From: Hemicordylus capensis
Taxonomy: Eukaryota; Chordata; Lepidosauria; Squamata; Cordylidae
NCBI RefSeq assembly: GCF_027244095.1
Contig: NC_069662.1
Coordinates: 10,008,501 to 10,072,500, forward strand
Length of the DNA: 64,000 bases
Direction: 5' to 3'
Positions 45,601 through 55,216 of the stretch are shown piece by piece. Position numbers and translations under genes: made by a program. Under the pieces are notes generated by a model that was given only the letters and a program-made list of their open reading frames with translations, did not search any database and was not told the origin of the DNA. Positions within the stretch are counted from its first letter, which is position 1, and every line of letters starts with the position of its first letter.

Positions 45601-48600
45601 TGTATGTTAAAAACAGCGAGACTCTTCTCATGTTCATGGAGCCAGTGGGGGCTGCTGGGATTGGGGGCCGTGAGGCCCCCGGAAGTTCCAGGATGCCCCG
45701 TGTGAGCACATGGGGCATGCTGGAGAGACCCCCGAGCTAGCCTCCCGGTTGGGATTCTACTCGTGTGTCACCATGCACTGTGGCAACACATGAGCAAAAA
45801 GATGAGGTTAACGGAGCGCTCGCTCTGTTATCCTCATCTTAGAGGAGGGGTATTTATGAGGGTTAGCTGCTGAGAGCTGTGTGGCTCCTGTTGCAGAACA
45901 TGATCGTCCAAAAGCGAGCTAGGATCCCTTAGCCTGCTTTGGGGCAATTGTGAGAATCGTCTCAGTATCTCAGAAAGTTAGGTTGGATCCTCCACTTTGA
46001 CATGCTAAAGTCTTATGTTCAAGGAAGACTTTTTATCCCCCTATGAAAACAAATGAAAACATGAAACCTTCCAACTGATTTCTGAAGCTGTACATTCTAG
46101 GACAGAAAGCTCCATTGTTACTCAGTTTTTCTGAATGTATAAACTCTCCCTGAAACAGGATATGCGGAGATACTTCCCATTTTCACATTAGTGGCTGTGC
46201 ACAGTACTAAAGGAGCACCAACAAGTTATTCTGTTTCACAAGCTAAAGCGAACCATGGGGATTCTTTCTCATGGCCGGGGACTGGTTTTAAAATTGCATC
46301 CAATGTGTGCTTCTTGATTTTAACCCAAATATCTTCCATCTCAATGACACAAAACCGCATCTAAAAGCAAGGAAAGTGTGAATGGTTTGTTAAACTCCCA
46401 AACACCATGCACTTTTCCTTACCTGTGGAATCTTGTACATGCACAGGATGGTGGCCATATAGCCACAAACATCAGAATTGGGTCCCCCTACGACTACTAC
46501 TGGATTGTTTTGGACATCACACTTGTAGTTAGGTATGAATTTTCCCCATGTGGAAAGAAGCTCCAATGAGGCATGGTAAGTCCAGCCTGCAATATAATGA
46601 CTATCAGAGATGTGGACTCCCAGTGTGACATTGGGCAAGATCCATGGATTTTGATTGATCTCTTTTACCGCATATACCAAGGCCAGAATGTGCTGGTAAT
46701 TGTTAGTCAGAAAACTGCAATGAGAGATAGATGCTGTGTCACAGTTCACTTATAGAAGACAATGACAGTGTTCCAAACCAGTTTCAATTTTGTTATTTTT
46801 CGTAATGTTAACTATTGGCTTCATACATTGTAACACTAGGCTGGATATCAGTCACTATTACTACTGCTGTAGTAGTAATAGTATTCTAGAAAAAATATAC
46901 TTTGCCTTCTGAAAGAATACATGCATCAGTCTGCTGAAATCTCTTTCCTGTAAAGCAGCAAATTAATTCCAACATAACATAATTCCAAGGCATATGCTTG
47001 ATTATTTGCCTTTCTTTAACTTATAGACATACGAATTATAGAAGCTATTCTCATGACCAGCCGAAACCGGACAGGCTAAGGGAGCTCTGCCTGGCTTTGG
47101 CTGGTCATGAGACCTAACAGGAGCAGTGCAGTTCCCAGCGGTGAGCCCTTTTAAGTGGCCTGCCACTTATCCCAGGTTTCAGGTGCTGGAGTGCCCGAAA
47201 AGCAGGTTAAATGGTTACACAGGAACATAGGAAGCTGCCAAATACTGAGTCAGGCCATTGGTCTATCTAGCTCAGTATTGTTTGCACAGACTGGCAGCGG
47301 CTTCTCCAAGGTTGCAGGCAGGAATCTCTCTCAGCCCTATCTTGGAGATGCTGCCAGGGAGGGAACTTGGAACCTTCTGCTCTTCCCAGAGCGGCTCCAT
47401 CCCCTGAGGAGAATATCTTACAGTGCTCTCCTCTCCCATTGTGTAATTGTGTGTAATTGTGGTGCAGTCCCGCGCCACACCGACTCACGGGTAGCCTCCC
47501 CACTGGAAGGCTACAACAAGCCTTCAGGTGTCGGGAGGCTTCCCAAAAGGCACTGCACACCTGCATGGTGCCTTTGGGGACTTCTGGGGGCTGGGAGGCC
47601 CCAGAACCCCACCTCCCCAACCAGCTCCATGACAGAGCTGGTAATCATCTGGGCGGCTGATTCGGACACCCAGGAAGGGTTCCCTGATCATCTGCAGGGA
47701 GAGTGGTCAAACCCGCTCTCCTTGCAAACCCTGTTTTGGCACATAACACTGCTCATGTGAAGCGCCCTATAGAGTATCAAATAAGCAAGCTAAACTACTC
47801 ATGCTATGGAATGTTGCACTGTTGGGAGTTTCTTTGCTACTTGATGCACATCACAGGAGGAAGGAAAGAGATTTCACAAGAATGATTCACATACACTTTC
47901 TGACTGTAAGGCATATTTACTGCCGCAATAACAATCGCAGCTGGCCTCCAGAGTAGTGTTGTGCTAGCACAATGAGGAAAGTCACACACACTAAAAATGT
48001 TTGCAAAGTTGTGCTGAGCAGGAGGGATTCTCAACCTGTAGTACTCTAGGAGCTGGGTCTCAGGATCAGTGAGACCCAGTTTGTGCAGCAGAGCGGGGAG
48101 AGCGGGCTAAGCCCACTCTCCCCGCAGACTATCAGGGAGGGAGCCCTGGGCGGCCGGATCGGCCACCCACATGATTGCCGGCTCCGTGACAGAGCCGGTG
48201 GGGGCTGGGGGGCGCGGGGCCCGATTAGGCATGCTAGAGAGACCCCTGGAGTCGGGAGGCGGCTTTTCACCTCCCCTCCGGGGGTCTCCTCATGAGTAGC
48301 CACAGCGCAGAGCCATGCCACAGCTACTCATGATCTTGAAAAACGGGTTTGCGGAGCGCTCGCTCCACATCAGGCAAAATCAGGCTAGGCTCGATTTTGC
48401 CTGATCGTGGGAATAGCTCCTGTATATTGCTGAACTAGAACTCCTATCAGCCCCAGTCACAAGCAGTTGTAGTTGGGGGTGATGGGAGCTGTAGTCCAAC
48501 AATATCTGGAGTCTCACAGGTTGGGAACACCTGCTTTACAGTGTTGCACAACGTCCAGTTGAAAACCTTCTCCAAGGCAAATATACAATTCAGCCACACA

Positions 48601-49125
48601 CTGTTTGACTTGCTTGTATCTTCTGCTAAAGCACAAGCTAATCTGGAGCAGAGGTTCCTTTGTGCAACATCCTTGCACTAGTGCAGCAGCAATACTCTAG
48701 GCACAAGTCTGTATGTAGGGCAATAATAACATGAAGCCTAGGAAGTGGTAGAGTGTTTTTCTGAAAAAGCATGAGAAAGTTCCAATGCATGCTGTTCAAC
48801 ATCCAGTTGTGGACTGCACTGGAGTGCATCTAGTCGCTAGGACAAGCTTGCCTGAGAAGATCATCTGGATAGAGATGATGATGATATGAAGAAAAAGAAC
48901 TCCGTACTAGAAATCCTCAATCAGTTCCTGAGAAGGCTGACTCATGAATGTTATCATTTTGGAAGCAATGTAGATCTGAGACATGATGCCAGCAATGATG
49001 GGATCTCCTGGCTGGTAATACTTGTGAAGATTAGGAAGAGGGTTGCTCATGGTGCATTTACCAATAGGAACCTTGCCCATCACCTCAGGCAGCAGCACTA
49101 ATGCGACTCCCACAAATACCAACAT
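35822..49125 (-). CDS. V2R locus C: complete six-exon vomeronasal type-2 receptor gene
   Basis: Six exons on the minus strand join in phase: 48908-49125, 46423-46714, 43981-44835, 42683-42910, 38400-38526 and 35822-36720 (218+292+855+228+127+899 = 2619 nt, 872 codons plus stop). The predicted product is a family C GPCR of microvillar vomeronasal neurons, where V2Rs detect peptide or protein cues and couple to Go. Order of parts: signal peptide (about residues 1-18), Venus-flytrap domain (about 30-500), cysteine-rich linker (about 500-575) and 7TM (about 590-850), ending KRDQLIIKT. No stop or frameshift was seen. The donors of exon 1 (GTACGG) and exon 5 (GTCAGA) are non-optimal. Introns are 1.1-4.2 kb; intron 4 is swollen by nested transposons. 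It is the only locus in the window that is complete from start to stop. Confidence 0.9.
36786..37745. mobile_element. GAGGCTATTC-type DNA elements in intron 5 of locus C
   Basis: One left end (GAAGCTATTCTCATGAGCAGG, about 36791) is followed by a second (GGAGCTATTCCCACGATTGG, about 36923) and a right end TCGTGTGAAGTGCCTCA near 37720-37738, so these are nested or tandem copies. The core repeats the GGGCTAggCCC-type hairpin and GAGCGAGCACTC. GC-rich and without coding signals. Confidence 0.55.
37931..38226 (+). mobile_element. tRNA/5S-derived SINE in intron 5 of locus C
   Basis: A full copy: GGAGAACTGGTCTTGTGGTAG, GCTAAGCAGGGTCTGCCCTGG, ATGGGAGACTC and the 3' end CCAGGTTCCTATGTTCC. Confidence 0.85.
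38400..38526 (-). CDS. V2R locus C exon 5 (cysteine-rich linker)
   Basis: 127 bp, with acceptor TTTATTTTATAG (AG at 38527-38528). In phase it reads [29 protein letters not shown] and IANHK. The donor is AAGG|GTCAGA, weaker than the GTAAGA used by exon 5 of locus D, but length and phase are preserved. Confidence 0.92.
39407..39472 (+). mobile_element. 5' part of the tRNA/5S SINE split by a hAT element
   Basis: AGAGCCGGTCTTGTAGTAGCAAGCATG to GCTAAGCAGGGTCTGCCCTGGCTG. The remaining part continues at 41990-42222 beyond the inserted element. CCTGGCTG (39465-39472) is the left copy of the target duplication. Confidence 0.85.
39473..41989. mobile_element. 2.5-kb hAT-like DNA transposon carrying a captured host exon
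   Basis: The ends are CAGAGGCGTAACTAGGG and, in complement, CAGGGGCGTAACGATAGGG, forming imperfect terminal inverted repeats. It is flanked by an exact 8-bp duplication, CCTGGCTG at 39465-39472 and 41990-41997, in the middle of a SINE. Eight-base duplications and CAGRGGCG-type ends fit the hAT superfamily. No transposase is recognised, so it is non-autonomous. Inside, near 39840-39960, lie short repeats of ATGCATGTACCAATCAT; at 40500-40700 lie CA/CT-rich runs; and at 41391-41650 lies a minus-strand copy of PPP1R14C exon 1, with the probable intron of that gene on the lower-coordinate side. The whole lies in intron 4 of V2R locus C. Confidence 0.85.
41391..41650 (-). pseudogene. PPP1R14C: Captured and broken copy of PPP1R14C exon 1
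   Basis: Read on the minus strand, the sequence encodes [20 protein letters not shown], a glutamine run (QVQQQQQQ) and HQQGKV, then after a 2-base loss continues in another frame as [29 protein letters not shown], and ends exactly at a splice donor GAG|GTAGTA (GT at 41389-41390). This is the N-terminal coding exon of the protein phosphatase 1 inhibitor subunit 14C (KEPI), recalled from the human protein. The start codon region reads HHVAT instead of the expected MSVAT. The lost start, the frame break and the position inside a transposon show a non-functional captured copy; the parent gene must lie elsewhere. Confidence 0.87.
41990..42222 (+). mobile_element. 3' part of the split tRNA/5S SINE
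   Basis: Resumes CCTGGCTGCATATGAATGGGAG after the hAT element and runs to the 3' end AGAAGCTTCCTATGTTCC, completing the SINE begun at 39407. Confidence 0.85.
42572..42602. repeat. (GA)n microsatellite
   Basis: About 15 GA units, 80 bp from the donor of exon 4 of locus C. Confidence 0.95.
42683..42910 (-). CDS. V2R locus C exon 4
   Basis: 228 bp (76 codons, phase 0 at both ends), identical in length to exon 4 of locus D. Acceptor TTTTAAATTTAG (AG at 42911-42912), donor AATCAG|GTAAGG. It reads [38 protein letters not shown] and IVWPSRFNQ: the end of the ligand-binding domain leading to the cysteine-rich linker. Confidence 0.94.
43114..43235. mobile_element. Dispersed SINE-like repeat, truncated
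   Basis: AACTGAGCAAAGAGACACCTTTTAAAGTGGTGATTCTC to GTTGCTGGTGTCTATCTTA matches 55388-55530, where the element is longer. In intron 3 of locus C. Confidence 0.6.
43236..43617 (-). mobile_element. L2-like LINE 3' end
   Basis: The minus-strand frame encodes the last part of the L2 polyprotein ([40 protein letters not shown]), followed by a 3' UTR ending in TTATTTATTTATTTG (complement of an AAAT tail). A closely related fragment is at 63590-63965. Confidence 0.8.
43618..43920. mobile_element. GC-rich DNA element of the GAGGCTATTC family
   Basis: AGAGCGGGCTAAGCCCACTCTC, a short palindrome, and GGGGGTCTACTCATGAGTAGACATGGCGC recur at 48045-48425 and 37130-37400. It ends about 60 bp from the donor of exon 3 of locus C. 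Confidence 0.5.
43981..44835 (-). CDS. V2R locus C exon 3 (ligand-binding domain)
   Basis: 855 bp (285 codons), open throughout. Acceptor CTTTTTACTTAG (AG at 44836-44837), donor TTGGCAG|GTAATG. It starts [14 protein letters not shown], then [77 protein letters not shown] and [19 protein letters not shown]. It is clearly closer to locus D exon 3 than to locus A exon 3. Confidence 0.94.
44876..44924. repeat. (GGGAGA)n microsatellite next to the exon 3 acceptor
   Basis: Eight or so GAGGGA units. On the gene strand this is (TCCCTC)n, lying 40-90 bases upstream of the acceptor of exon 3 of locus C, where it extends the pyrimidine-rich tract. Confidence 0.9.
45046..45456. mobile_element. hAT-like foldback element in intron 2 of locus C
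   Basis: The right end is GTTCATGCACATCCCTA (about 45439-45456). Internal arms are inverted: TTTAAAAGCGAGGACATCAGGTCCTCACC (45170-45197) versus GGTGAGGACCTGTTGTCCTCATTCTTAAAG (45332-45361). The left end is less certain. Non-coding. Confidence 0.5.
45600..45970. mobile_element. GAGGCTATTC-type DNA element
   Basis: The right end in complement is GAGACGATTCTCACAATTG, followed by the AGCAGGCTAAGGGATCCTAGC core. It contains AGCGCTCGCTC and CCCGTGTGAGCACATGGGGC. In intron 2 of locus C. Confidence 0.5.
46423..46714 (-). CDS. V2R locus C exon 2
   Basis: 292 bp. Acceptor CTCTCATTGCAG (AG at 46715-46716), donor CCACAG|GTAAGG. It reads [45 protein letters not shown] and MYKIPQ. The single leading base completes the split codon of exon 1 (TA+T, tyrosine), which avoids the TAG that the genomic sequence shows across the exon 1 donor. 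Confidence 0.94.
47037..47776. mobile_element. GAGGCTATTC-type DNA element interrupted by a SINE
   Basis: Left end GAAGCTATTCTCATGACCAG (47040) and right end GCTCATGTGAAGCGCCCTATA (about 47751-47771). The middle (about 47217-47433) is a partial tRNA/5S SINE, so the SINE inserted into the older DNA element. In intron 1 of locus C. Confidence 0.6.
47217..47433 (-). mobile_element. tRNA/5S-derived SINE, head missing
   Basis: AGGAACATAGGAAGCTGCC to TCTTACAGTGCTC on the plus strand; the tRNA-like and 5S-like part is missing. Confidence 0.8.
48045..48425. mobile_element. GAGGCTATTC-type DNA element (reverse orientation)
   Basis: Ends ATCGTGGGAATAGCTCC (complement of GGAGCTATTCCCACGAT) at 48405-48421. 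It contains AGCGGGCTAAGCCCACTCTC and CAGGCTAGGCTCG. Just beyond it, 48430-48535 holds a GGGAGCTGTAGTCCAACAATATCTGG-type dispersed repeat. Confidence 0.55.
48908..49125 (-). CDS. V2R locus C exon 1 (signal peptide and N-terminus)
   Basis: ATG at 49123-49125 starts a hydrophobic signal peptide, [17 protein letters not shown], followed by [19 protein letters not shown] and [10 protein letters not shown], ending LIEDF plus two bases. The donor is TTCTA|GTACGG, a weak site. The start was chosen because it places the signal peptide directly at the N-terminus; an ATG further upstream in frame would add a charged leader (MWEEVNWGLDEK). Confidence 0.88.
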
Positions 49126-50357
49126 CTTGCATGAACATTTTTCATCCAGACCCCAGTTCACCTCCTCCCACATGGTAGTTCGGTTGTCTCTGAGCTGAAT
49201 GGCCAAGAAAATAACTCCAATTGCCACTCACTCAGCTGGTTTGAAATGATGTCTGTACACAGCAAAGTACAAGAGATCAGACAGACTTTGTCGAGCTCTA
49301 GCTTCTGCTCTGAATAGCACAGAGGATATCAATAGCATGCTTCAGTCTTTGTTTTGCTTGTGGCTACTGGAATGCCATAGGGACTTGGGGAAGCAGTGGA
49401 TCTAACAATGCAATCATACTTAATTTGATAAGCACAAGGGAGAGGTTATTTGTTCAACACTGCACAAAGGTTTTTCATATCTCAGGAGAAATCTCTGATT
49501 CTCCATAGTGGACAGCAAGGGACTACCTTTTTACAACTATAGTACACAAGCTTGTAATTACTGACTGGAAGAAAATGGTACTGGGGGAAGAAAGGTTAAC
49601 ACAGGAAGGGACAATCCGTAACCTTTATTTGCATAGGTTTGTGTGTGCAGTAGAAATTAGTTTAAGGCATGGCAATTTGTACTACACAAAGGTCTTGAGA
49701 AGTGTTAGAAGTCATTTGATAATTTTTAGCCTACTTTCCTCATTGGAAGTAGTTTTATGAGATTGCCTTGCTGTCTGTGGGTGTGTCTTTCTTTTTGTCC
49801 ATCTGTGTGTGTGACCCGAACAACTTCACAATGCCTGGACCTTTTTGGACCAAATTTAGTACAGTTGGAGTGCCACATAGGGACACCTCAATGGTATATT
49901 TTGTGATGACATCATCCACCCCTGATCAAGATATTAGACATGAAATTTTGAGCTGGAAGTGAGCTAATGTTTGAACTGCTGAAGCAATTTGCACCAAACT
50001 TGGTATACATGTTAAGATTACAGAGAACATTACAACTTGATATCCCATGAAGGAATTCCAAAACCCATTTCAAGATTGTGGCTATGTGTTTCTTCTTCCC
50101 TAACAACTTTGAAATGCCTGGATCAATTTGGATCAAATTGTAGTGCCACCTGGAATGTTTCTAAACCACCATATAATGCAGCTTTACAACATTTAGGCTA
50201 GGGGGAGTTCATATGAGGGAACCATTTACAGCGATGTCAGGACAGTGACAGAAGATGCCGTTTTTACACCCAATAGTAATATTGAGCTTCCCCCCTGATG
50301 ATTCCCAGTTGCTGTGCATTTTATGTATCCTAAAAAAGTAACACTTGGTACAGTGCT
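49126..50357. other. Spacer upstream of V2R locus C; no gene recognised
   Basis: This would contain the promoter of locus C; no clear TATA box or other element can be named with confidence. The stretch 49810-50160 (CCTGGACCTTTTTGGACCAAATTTAG, CACCAAACTTGGTATACATG) looks like a dispersed repeat of unknown family. Confidence 0.4.
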
Positions 50358-50678
50358 CATAGGAACATAGGATCATAGCAACACAGGAAGCTGCCATATA
50401 CTGAGTCAGACCATAGGTCCATCTAGCTCAGTATTGTCTCCACAGACTGGCAGTGGCTTCTCCAAGGTTGCAGGCAGGAATCTCTCTCAGCCCTATCTTG
50501 GAGATGCCAGAGAGGTAACTTGCAACCTAGATGCTCTTCCCAGAGTGACTCCATCCTCTGAGGGGAATCTCTTCCAGTGCTCACACTTCTAGTCTCCCAT
50601 TCATATGCAACCAAGGCAAACCCTGCTTAGCTAAGGGAACAAGTCATGCTTGCTACCACAAGACTAGCTCTCCTCTCC
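50358..50678 (-). mobile_element. tRNA/5S-derived SINE
   Basis: Near full length on the minus strand: head GAGAGCTAGTCTTGTGGTAGC at 50675, 3' end with CTTCCTGTGTTGC and CCTATGTTCC. Confidence 0.85.
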
Positions 50679-51615
50679 TGCCCCAAATGGCTTTACTTTA
50701 GGCACTCCCTGCCACAGTAAAACTGCCCATCTGGGAAAGCTCAGAGAGACACTGGAACAGTGTGTTTCATAATGGCATCATTATATCATTTACAACCTCC
50801 ATCTAACATGGTGCACCTTGTACATACGGATGAAGGTCTGGCAACTATTGTTTTACTGTACCCTGCGTATTACATTTGGTGTTTAAAACAAAAAGTGCAT
50901 GAATTTGAAGATGGTAATTCTAAATTAAAATTATAATAAAAGGAATGTAGACACATTAATTCTTACCAGAACTTCTTGTTATACTTATACTAGTAAAAGG
51001 GCTTGCAGTTTGCAAGCATATTGATGTCAACTCACAGTCATTCTAGTCTTTTTCTATCTCTGTGAGGTATCATTCCCCATGCTTTCCAAAGGGAGAGTGT
51101 TTTCCACATTATCCAGCATATTAGTAATTTTTTCAGACGTTTTGGATTTATTTATTTATTTTTGGTACTGTGTATGAGATATGTAACCTACCTGAGAAAA
51201 CAACATGTCTCTTCCCTTCCCTTCCCTTCCCTCCCTCCCTCCCTCCCTCCCTTCCTTCCTTTTTGCAGCTTTACATAGAGAGAGATTAGATATAACCAGC
51301 CACTCAGAGATCTCGGTTCTTAATGACATTGTGGTGGGAAACATATTTTTTACATTTCAGTATAGGGTCAGATCAGAGTAATTGTGTGTCTTAGTCAAAG
51401 CATCCTAAGACCTGATCCAGACATCCAGCAGAGTAAGGTGGAAATGGGATGGCAAAGTCCAGAAGTGATAGAATGGATTGTACTGCTTCAAAGCACAGGT
51501 GCTTGATCACATTCTGATGCTTCTTGAATTAAAAAGTTACAACCTCCTTAAAACTAGAAAATTAGCACAACAAAGATTTTTCTGGTAATGTAACAGAGAA
51601 CAATGTAGAAATGTA
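50679..51615. other. Spacer, no gene recognised
   Basis: AT-rich; contains CT-rich simple repeats at 51207-51260 (CCCTT then CCCT and CCTT units). No conserved structure seen. Confidence 0.45.
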
Positions 51616-51623
51616 GATAAGGG

Positions 51624-52332
51624 TAGGGGTGTGCACGGAACCTTCTGTCTCGGTTCAGTTCAAGGCCGGATCGGCCTCGAATGGAACCAGGCCAGTTTGG
51701 TCCAGTCCCCCATCGAACCCCCCTGGTCCGGTCCGGTCTCAGACCGGTCCACAAACTTTTTAAAAGTTAAGGAAGTACCTGTAGCCCCTTTGGGGGGCTT
51801 GCTGAAGCCGTGGGGCATGGATTCCCTCTCCCCCCTGCTGGCCCTCCTCATCACTGCCACGGCTGGGTAACTGAAACCTTTTTGGCCCTTTCGGGTCTCC
51901 GTAAGAGCGAGCAGCCACCATTTTGGCGGCCACCGCACATGCGCAAATGCCCTCTGTGAGTCCGTGGCCTCACAGAGGGCATTTGTGCATGCACGACAGC
52001 CACCAAAATGGCAGCCACTCGCTCTTACGGAGGCCTGAAAGGGCCCCAAAGGCTTCAGTTACCTGGCCATGGTGGTGATGAGAAGGGCCGGTGGGGGGAG
52101 AGGGAACCCATGCAGACCCCACCGCAGCTTCAGCAAGCACCCCCAAAGGGGCTACAGGTACTTCCTTAACTTTTAAATTAAAAAAAAAGTTTGCGGACCT
52201 GCCGGACCGGACCTGGCGGTCCCATTCCGGTCCGATGGAACCGGGAGGGTGGTTTGGTTCGACCATGAACCCACAAACTCCTGGACTGGACCACCGGACT
52301 GCTGGACCACCAGACCGTTCCGCACATCCCTA
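51624..52332. mobile_element. hAT-like foldback element with 8-bp target duplication
   Basis: The ends are TAGGGGTGTGCACGG and, in complement, TAGGGATGTGCGG. It is flanked by GATAAGGG (51616-51623) and GATAAGTG (52333-52340), an 8-bp duplication with one mismatch. The two halves are long inverted repeats of about 340 bp: GTTAAGGAAGTACCTGTAGCC (51766) pairs with GGCTACAGGTACTTCCTTAAC (52149), and CCGTAAGAGCGAG (51899) with CTCGCTCTTACGG (52019). The centre is at about 51963-51972. It is GC-rich without coding capacity; the small open frames on both strands mirror each other. Confidence 0.8.
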
Positions 52333-52340
52333 GATAAGTG

Positions 52341-52965
52341 GACAGTTTCATGTGTGGATTGGTAACTGGTTGAAAGACAGGAAACAGTAGGAATAAATTG
52401 GTAGTTTTCACAATGGAGGGAAGTAAGAAGTGGAGCCCCCAAAGGATCTGTACTGGGACCAATGCTCTTTAACTTGTTCATAAACGATCTAGAAGTTGGG
52501 GAAACCAGTGAATTGGACAAGTTTTCAGATGACAGTAAAATATTTAGGGTAGTGAAATCCAAAAGAGATTTCGAGGTGCTCCAAAAGGATCTCTCCAAAC
52601 TGGGTGAGTGGGTGACAAAATGGCAAATGTAGTTCAATGTAAGCAAGTGTAAAATGGTGCATATTTGAGGGGAAAAAATCCCAACTTAACATATACACTG
52701 ATGGGGTCTGAGCTGTCAGTGTCTGACCAGTAGAGATAACTTGGAGTCGTGGTGGACAGCTCAATAGTATCGACTCAGTGCCTGGCAGCTGTGAAAACGG
52801 CAAATTCCATGCTAGGGATCATAAGGAAGGGGGTTGGAAATAAAAATGCTAATATTATAATGCCCTTATACAAATCTATGGTGCAACTACATTTGGAGTA
52901 CTGTGTATGGTTTTGGTCACAGTATCTTAAGAAGAATTCACATTCTCCATGGTGATTGTGACTTG
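52341..52965 (+). mobile_element. CR1-like LINE fragment (RT)
   Basis: Reverse transcriptase remains: WIGNWLKDRKQ-like start, SGAPKGSVLGPMLFNLFIND, DKFSDDSKIF (a degenerate ADD box), VVDSSIVSTQCLAAVKTANS, MLGIIRKGVGNKNANIIMPL and QLHLEYCVWFWSQYLKK. The frame has several breaks. Both ends are truncated. Confidence 0.8.
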
Positions 52966-53467
52966 AGTACTCTGTTCAAATTGAAAATGGTGATTCTGGT
53001 GGGAAAATAGGCCCTCTTTTGGATAGGGCTGCTTATGTGAAGCTCCAGGAATCCAGGCTATCTTTACTTCACACTATAGAGGGAGAATGCTCATCTCCCT
53101 TTCTTGACCGCTGCCAAGCATTGCTTGTAACTTGTCCTTCCCTCTTTTGATGGCCGACTTTTCTCTCTTGGCAGTCTGGCTACTGGGTTGAACCGAACCA
53201 TGAACAACTGTCTCAGTATTCGTCAGCTGGGTTCCCAGCCACCGAGAACTCTCCAACGAGAACTCTCCACTTGGCATTGGTCCTCATTCACATTAGGTAG
53301 CTGGTGTTTATGTTCTGTTGCAGCATTGCAGTCAAGCAAGGGGTGGGAACTTGCAGCAAAAGGTGGGGCTGCACTCCTGTTTGACATTCTGGCTGCACAG
53401 CTCCACTGTCCACGTCCAGCTCCAAGTTGGAGTTGGAATTGGCTCCCAGCCAACTCTTACATCCAAG
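52966..53467. other. Spacer, no gene recognised
   Basis: No conserved coding signal; the short tandem CGAGAACTCTCCA occurs twice at 53241-53269. Confidence 0.4.
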
Positions 53468-53768
53468 GAGAGGAGAGCTAGTCTTCTGAAAGCAAGCATG
53501 ACTTGTCCCCTTAGCTAAGCAGGGCCCACCCTGGTTGCATATGAATGGGAGACTAGAAGTGTGAGCACTGTAAGATGGTCCCCTAAGGGGATGGGGCTGC
53601 TCCGGGAAGAGCATTTAGGTTCCAAGTTCCGTCCCTGGCATCTCCAAGATAGGGCTGAAAGAGATTCCTGCCTGCAATCTTGAAGAAGCCCCTGCCAGTC
53701 TGTGAAGACAATACTGAGCTAGATAGACCAATGGTCTGACTCAGTATATGGCAGCTTCCTATGTTCCT
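53468..53768 (+). mobile_element. tRNA/5S-derived SINE
   Basis: A full copy from GAGGAGAGCTAGTCTTCTG to GGCAGCTTCCTATGTTCCTATG, with the 5S-like block GCTAAGCAGGGCCCACCCTGG. Confidence 0.85.
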
Positions 53769-54314
53769 ATGAATGAGGCCAATTCTGGTGTTGCCCTGGT
53801 GGGTAGCCTGGGATTTTCCTTGGGTTTTTACTGAGGCAAGTGCATGCCCTATAGGCAGCCTGAGCAGACACAGAACCAGTTCACAGGGAAATCCCCCAAT
53901 TCACCAAGCTCCTTGCACGGTCAACTGTGGGATTTATGGAGGCTGAGCTGTGTTTCCCTGACCTCCAGAATGCTGCGTGGCTCCTGGCAAAGACACTCAT
54001 ATGGGTGTGTGATCCACACATCCAGGGGTAGTAGAGGGATATTTGGGGGAAGTTAAGATCAATCTTGCCTCCCTCTGCCCATGCCCTCCCTGCCCTGCTG
54101 TAAGGTCATGACTCGTGAAAATGACCTTACAGGATAAACTCAACTAGTGACCATTTCCTGCCTTTTAATAATACCCTTCCCACAAAGAAACATTAATGAC
54201 ATGCCTCCTCATTTGCTAACTATTAGACCCAGCTCTTTTGAGAATGGGTCTCAGAAAAATCACATGCATAGTCACAGATTTCAATTGCAGCTATAGCAGA
54301 AAATCTAGAAAATG

Positions 54315-55216
54315 TCATACATTTCTCCTTATTAGCTGTTCTCTTTTGTTCAGATCAGACCTCAACACAATAATGTAGCATTTAGGGAAAAAGATAGAGC
54401 CTAATAACCCAGCACTGGAGGCCAAGATGGAAAAAACCTCCACAGCCACCATGTATTTCCCTTTGGTGCTCAAGTAGGTTGGAACAAAGGACATCCAAAC
54501 ACTGCAGAACAACAACATGCTGAAGGTGATAAACTTCGCTTCATTAAAGCTGTCTGGTAACTTCCTGGCAAGGAAAGCCATAGTAAAACTGACACTGGCC
54601 AGGATCCCCATATAACCCAGGACACAATAAAGCATTTCAACTGAACCTTCATTACATTTTACAATGATTTCCCCAGTTACAGAGTGCATGTCACGATCTG
54701 GGAAAGGGGGAGAAGTTCCCAGCCACAAAGTACAAATAGTGGCTTGAATAAAGGATCCTGAAAGTACAATGGCGATTACTAGCCTTCTGCCCGCACATTT
54801 CTGCATCTTGGACCCTGGCTTGTTAGCCCTGAAAGCTAGAACAACCATGGTGGTTTTTGCCAGCACACATGAAATAGCCATTGAGAAAATGATGCCAAAA
54901 GCAGTTTGTTGGAGGAGACAGGTCACCTTCTCAGGCTGGCCAATGAATAGCAAGCCGCAAAGAAAGCACAGTAGAAGACAGAGCAGAAGAGTGTAGGAGA
55001 GACTCCGGTTGTTAGCTTTGACAATGGGTGTGTTGTGGTACTTCATGAATATTCCCAAAATTAAAGCTGTGATGCACGAAAATGAGAAAGCACAAAGAGC
55101 CAAACTGATCCCCAAAGGTTCTTCATAGGACAGGAAGCTTATTACTTTTGGAATGCAGAAATCTTGATCCTTGTTTGGAAAATGATCTTCTGGACATTGA
55201 AAGCAATCTTCCATAT
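54315..55216 (-). CDS. V2R locus D exon 6 (7TM domain)
   Basis: 902 bp with acceptor GTGTTCTCTAG (AG at 55217-55218). It reads [124 protein letters not shown] and [14 protein letters not shown]. Seven hydrophobic segments. Note FRANKPG where the other loci have FMATKPG. Confidence 0.95.
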
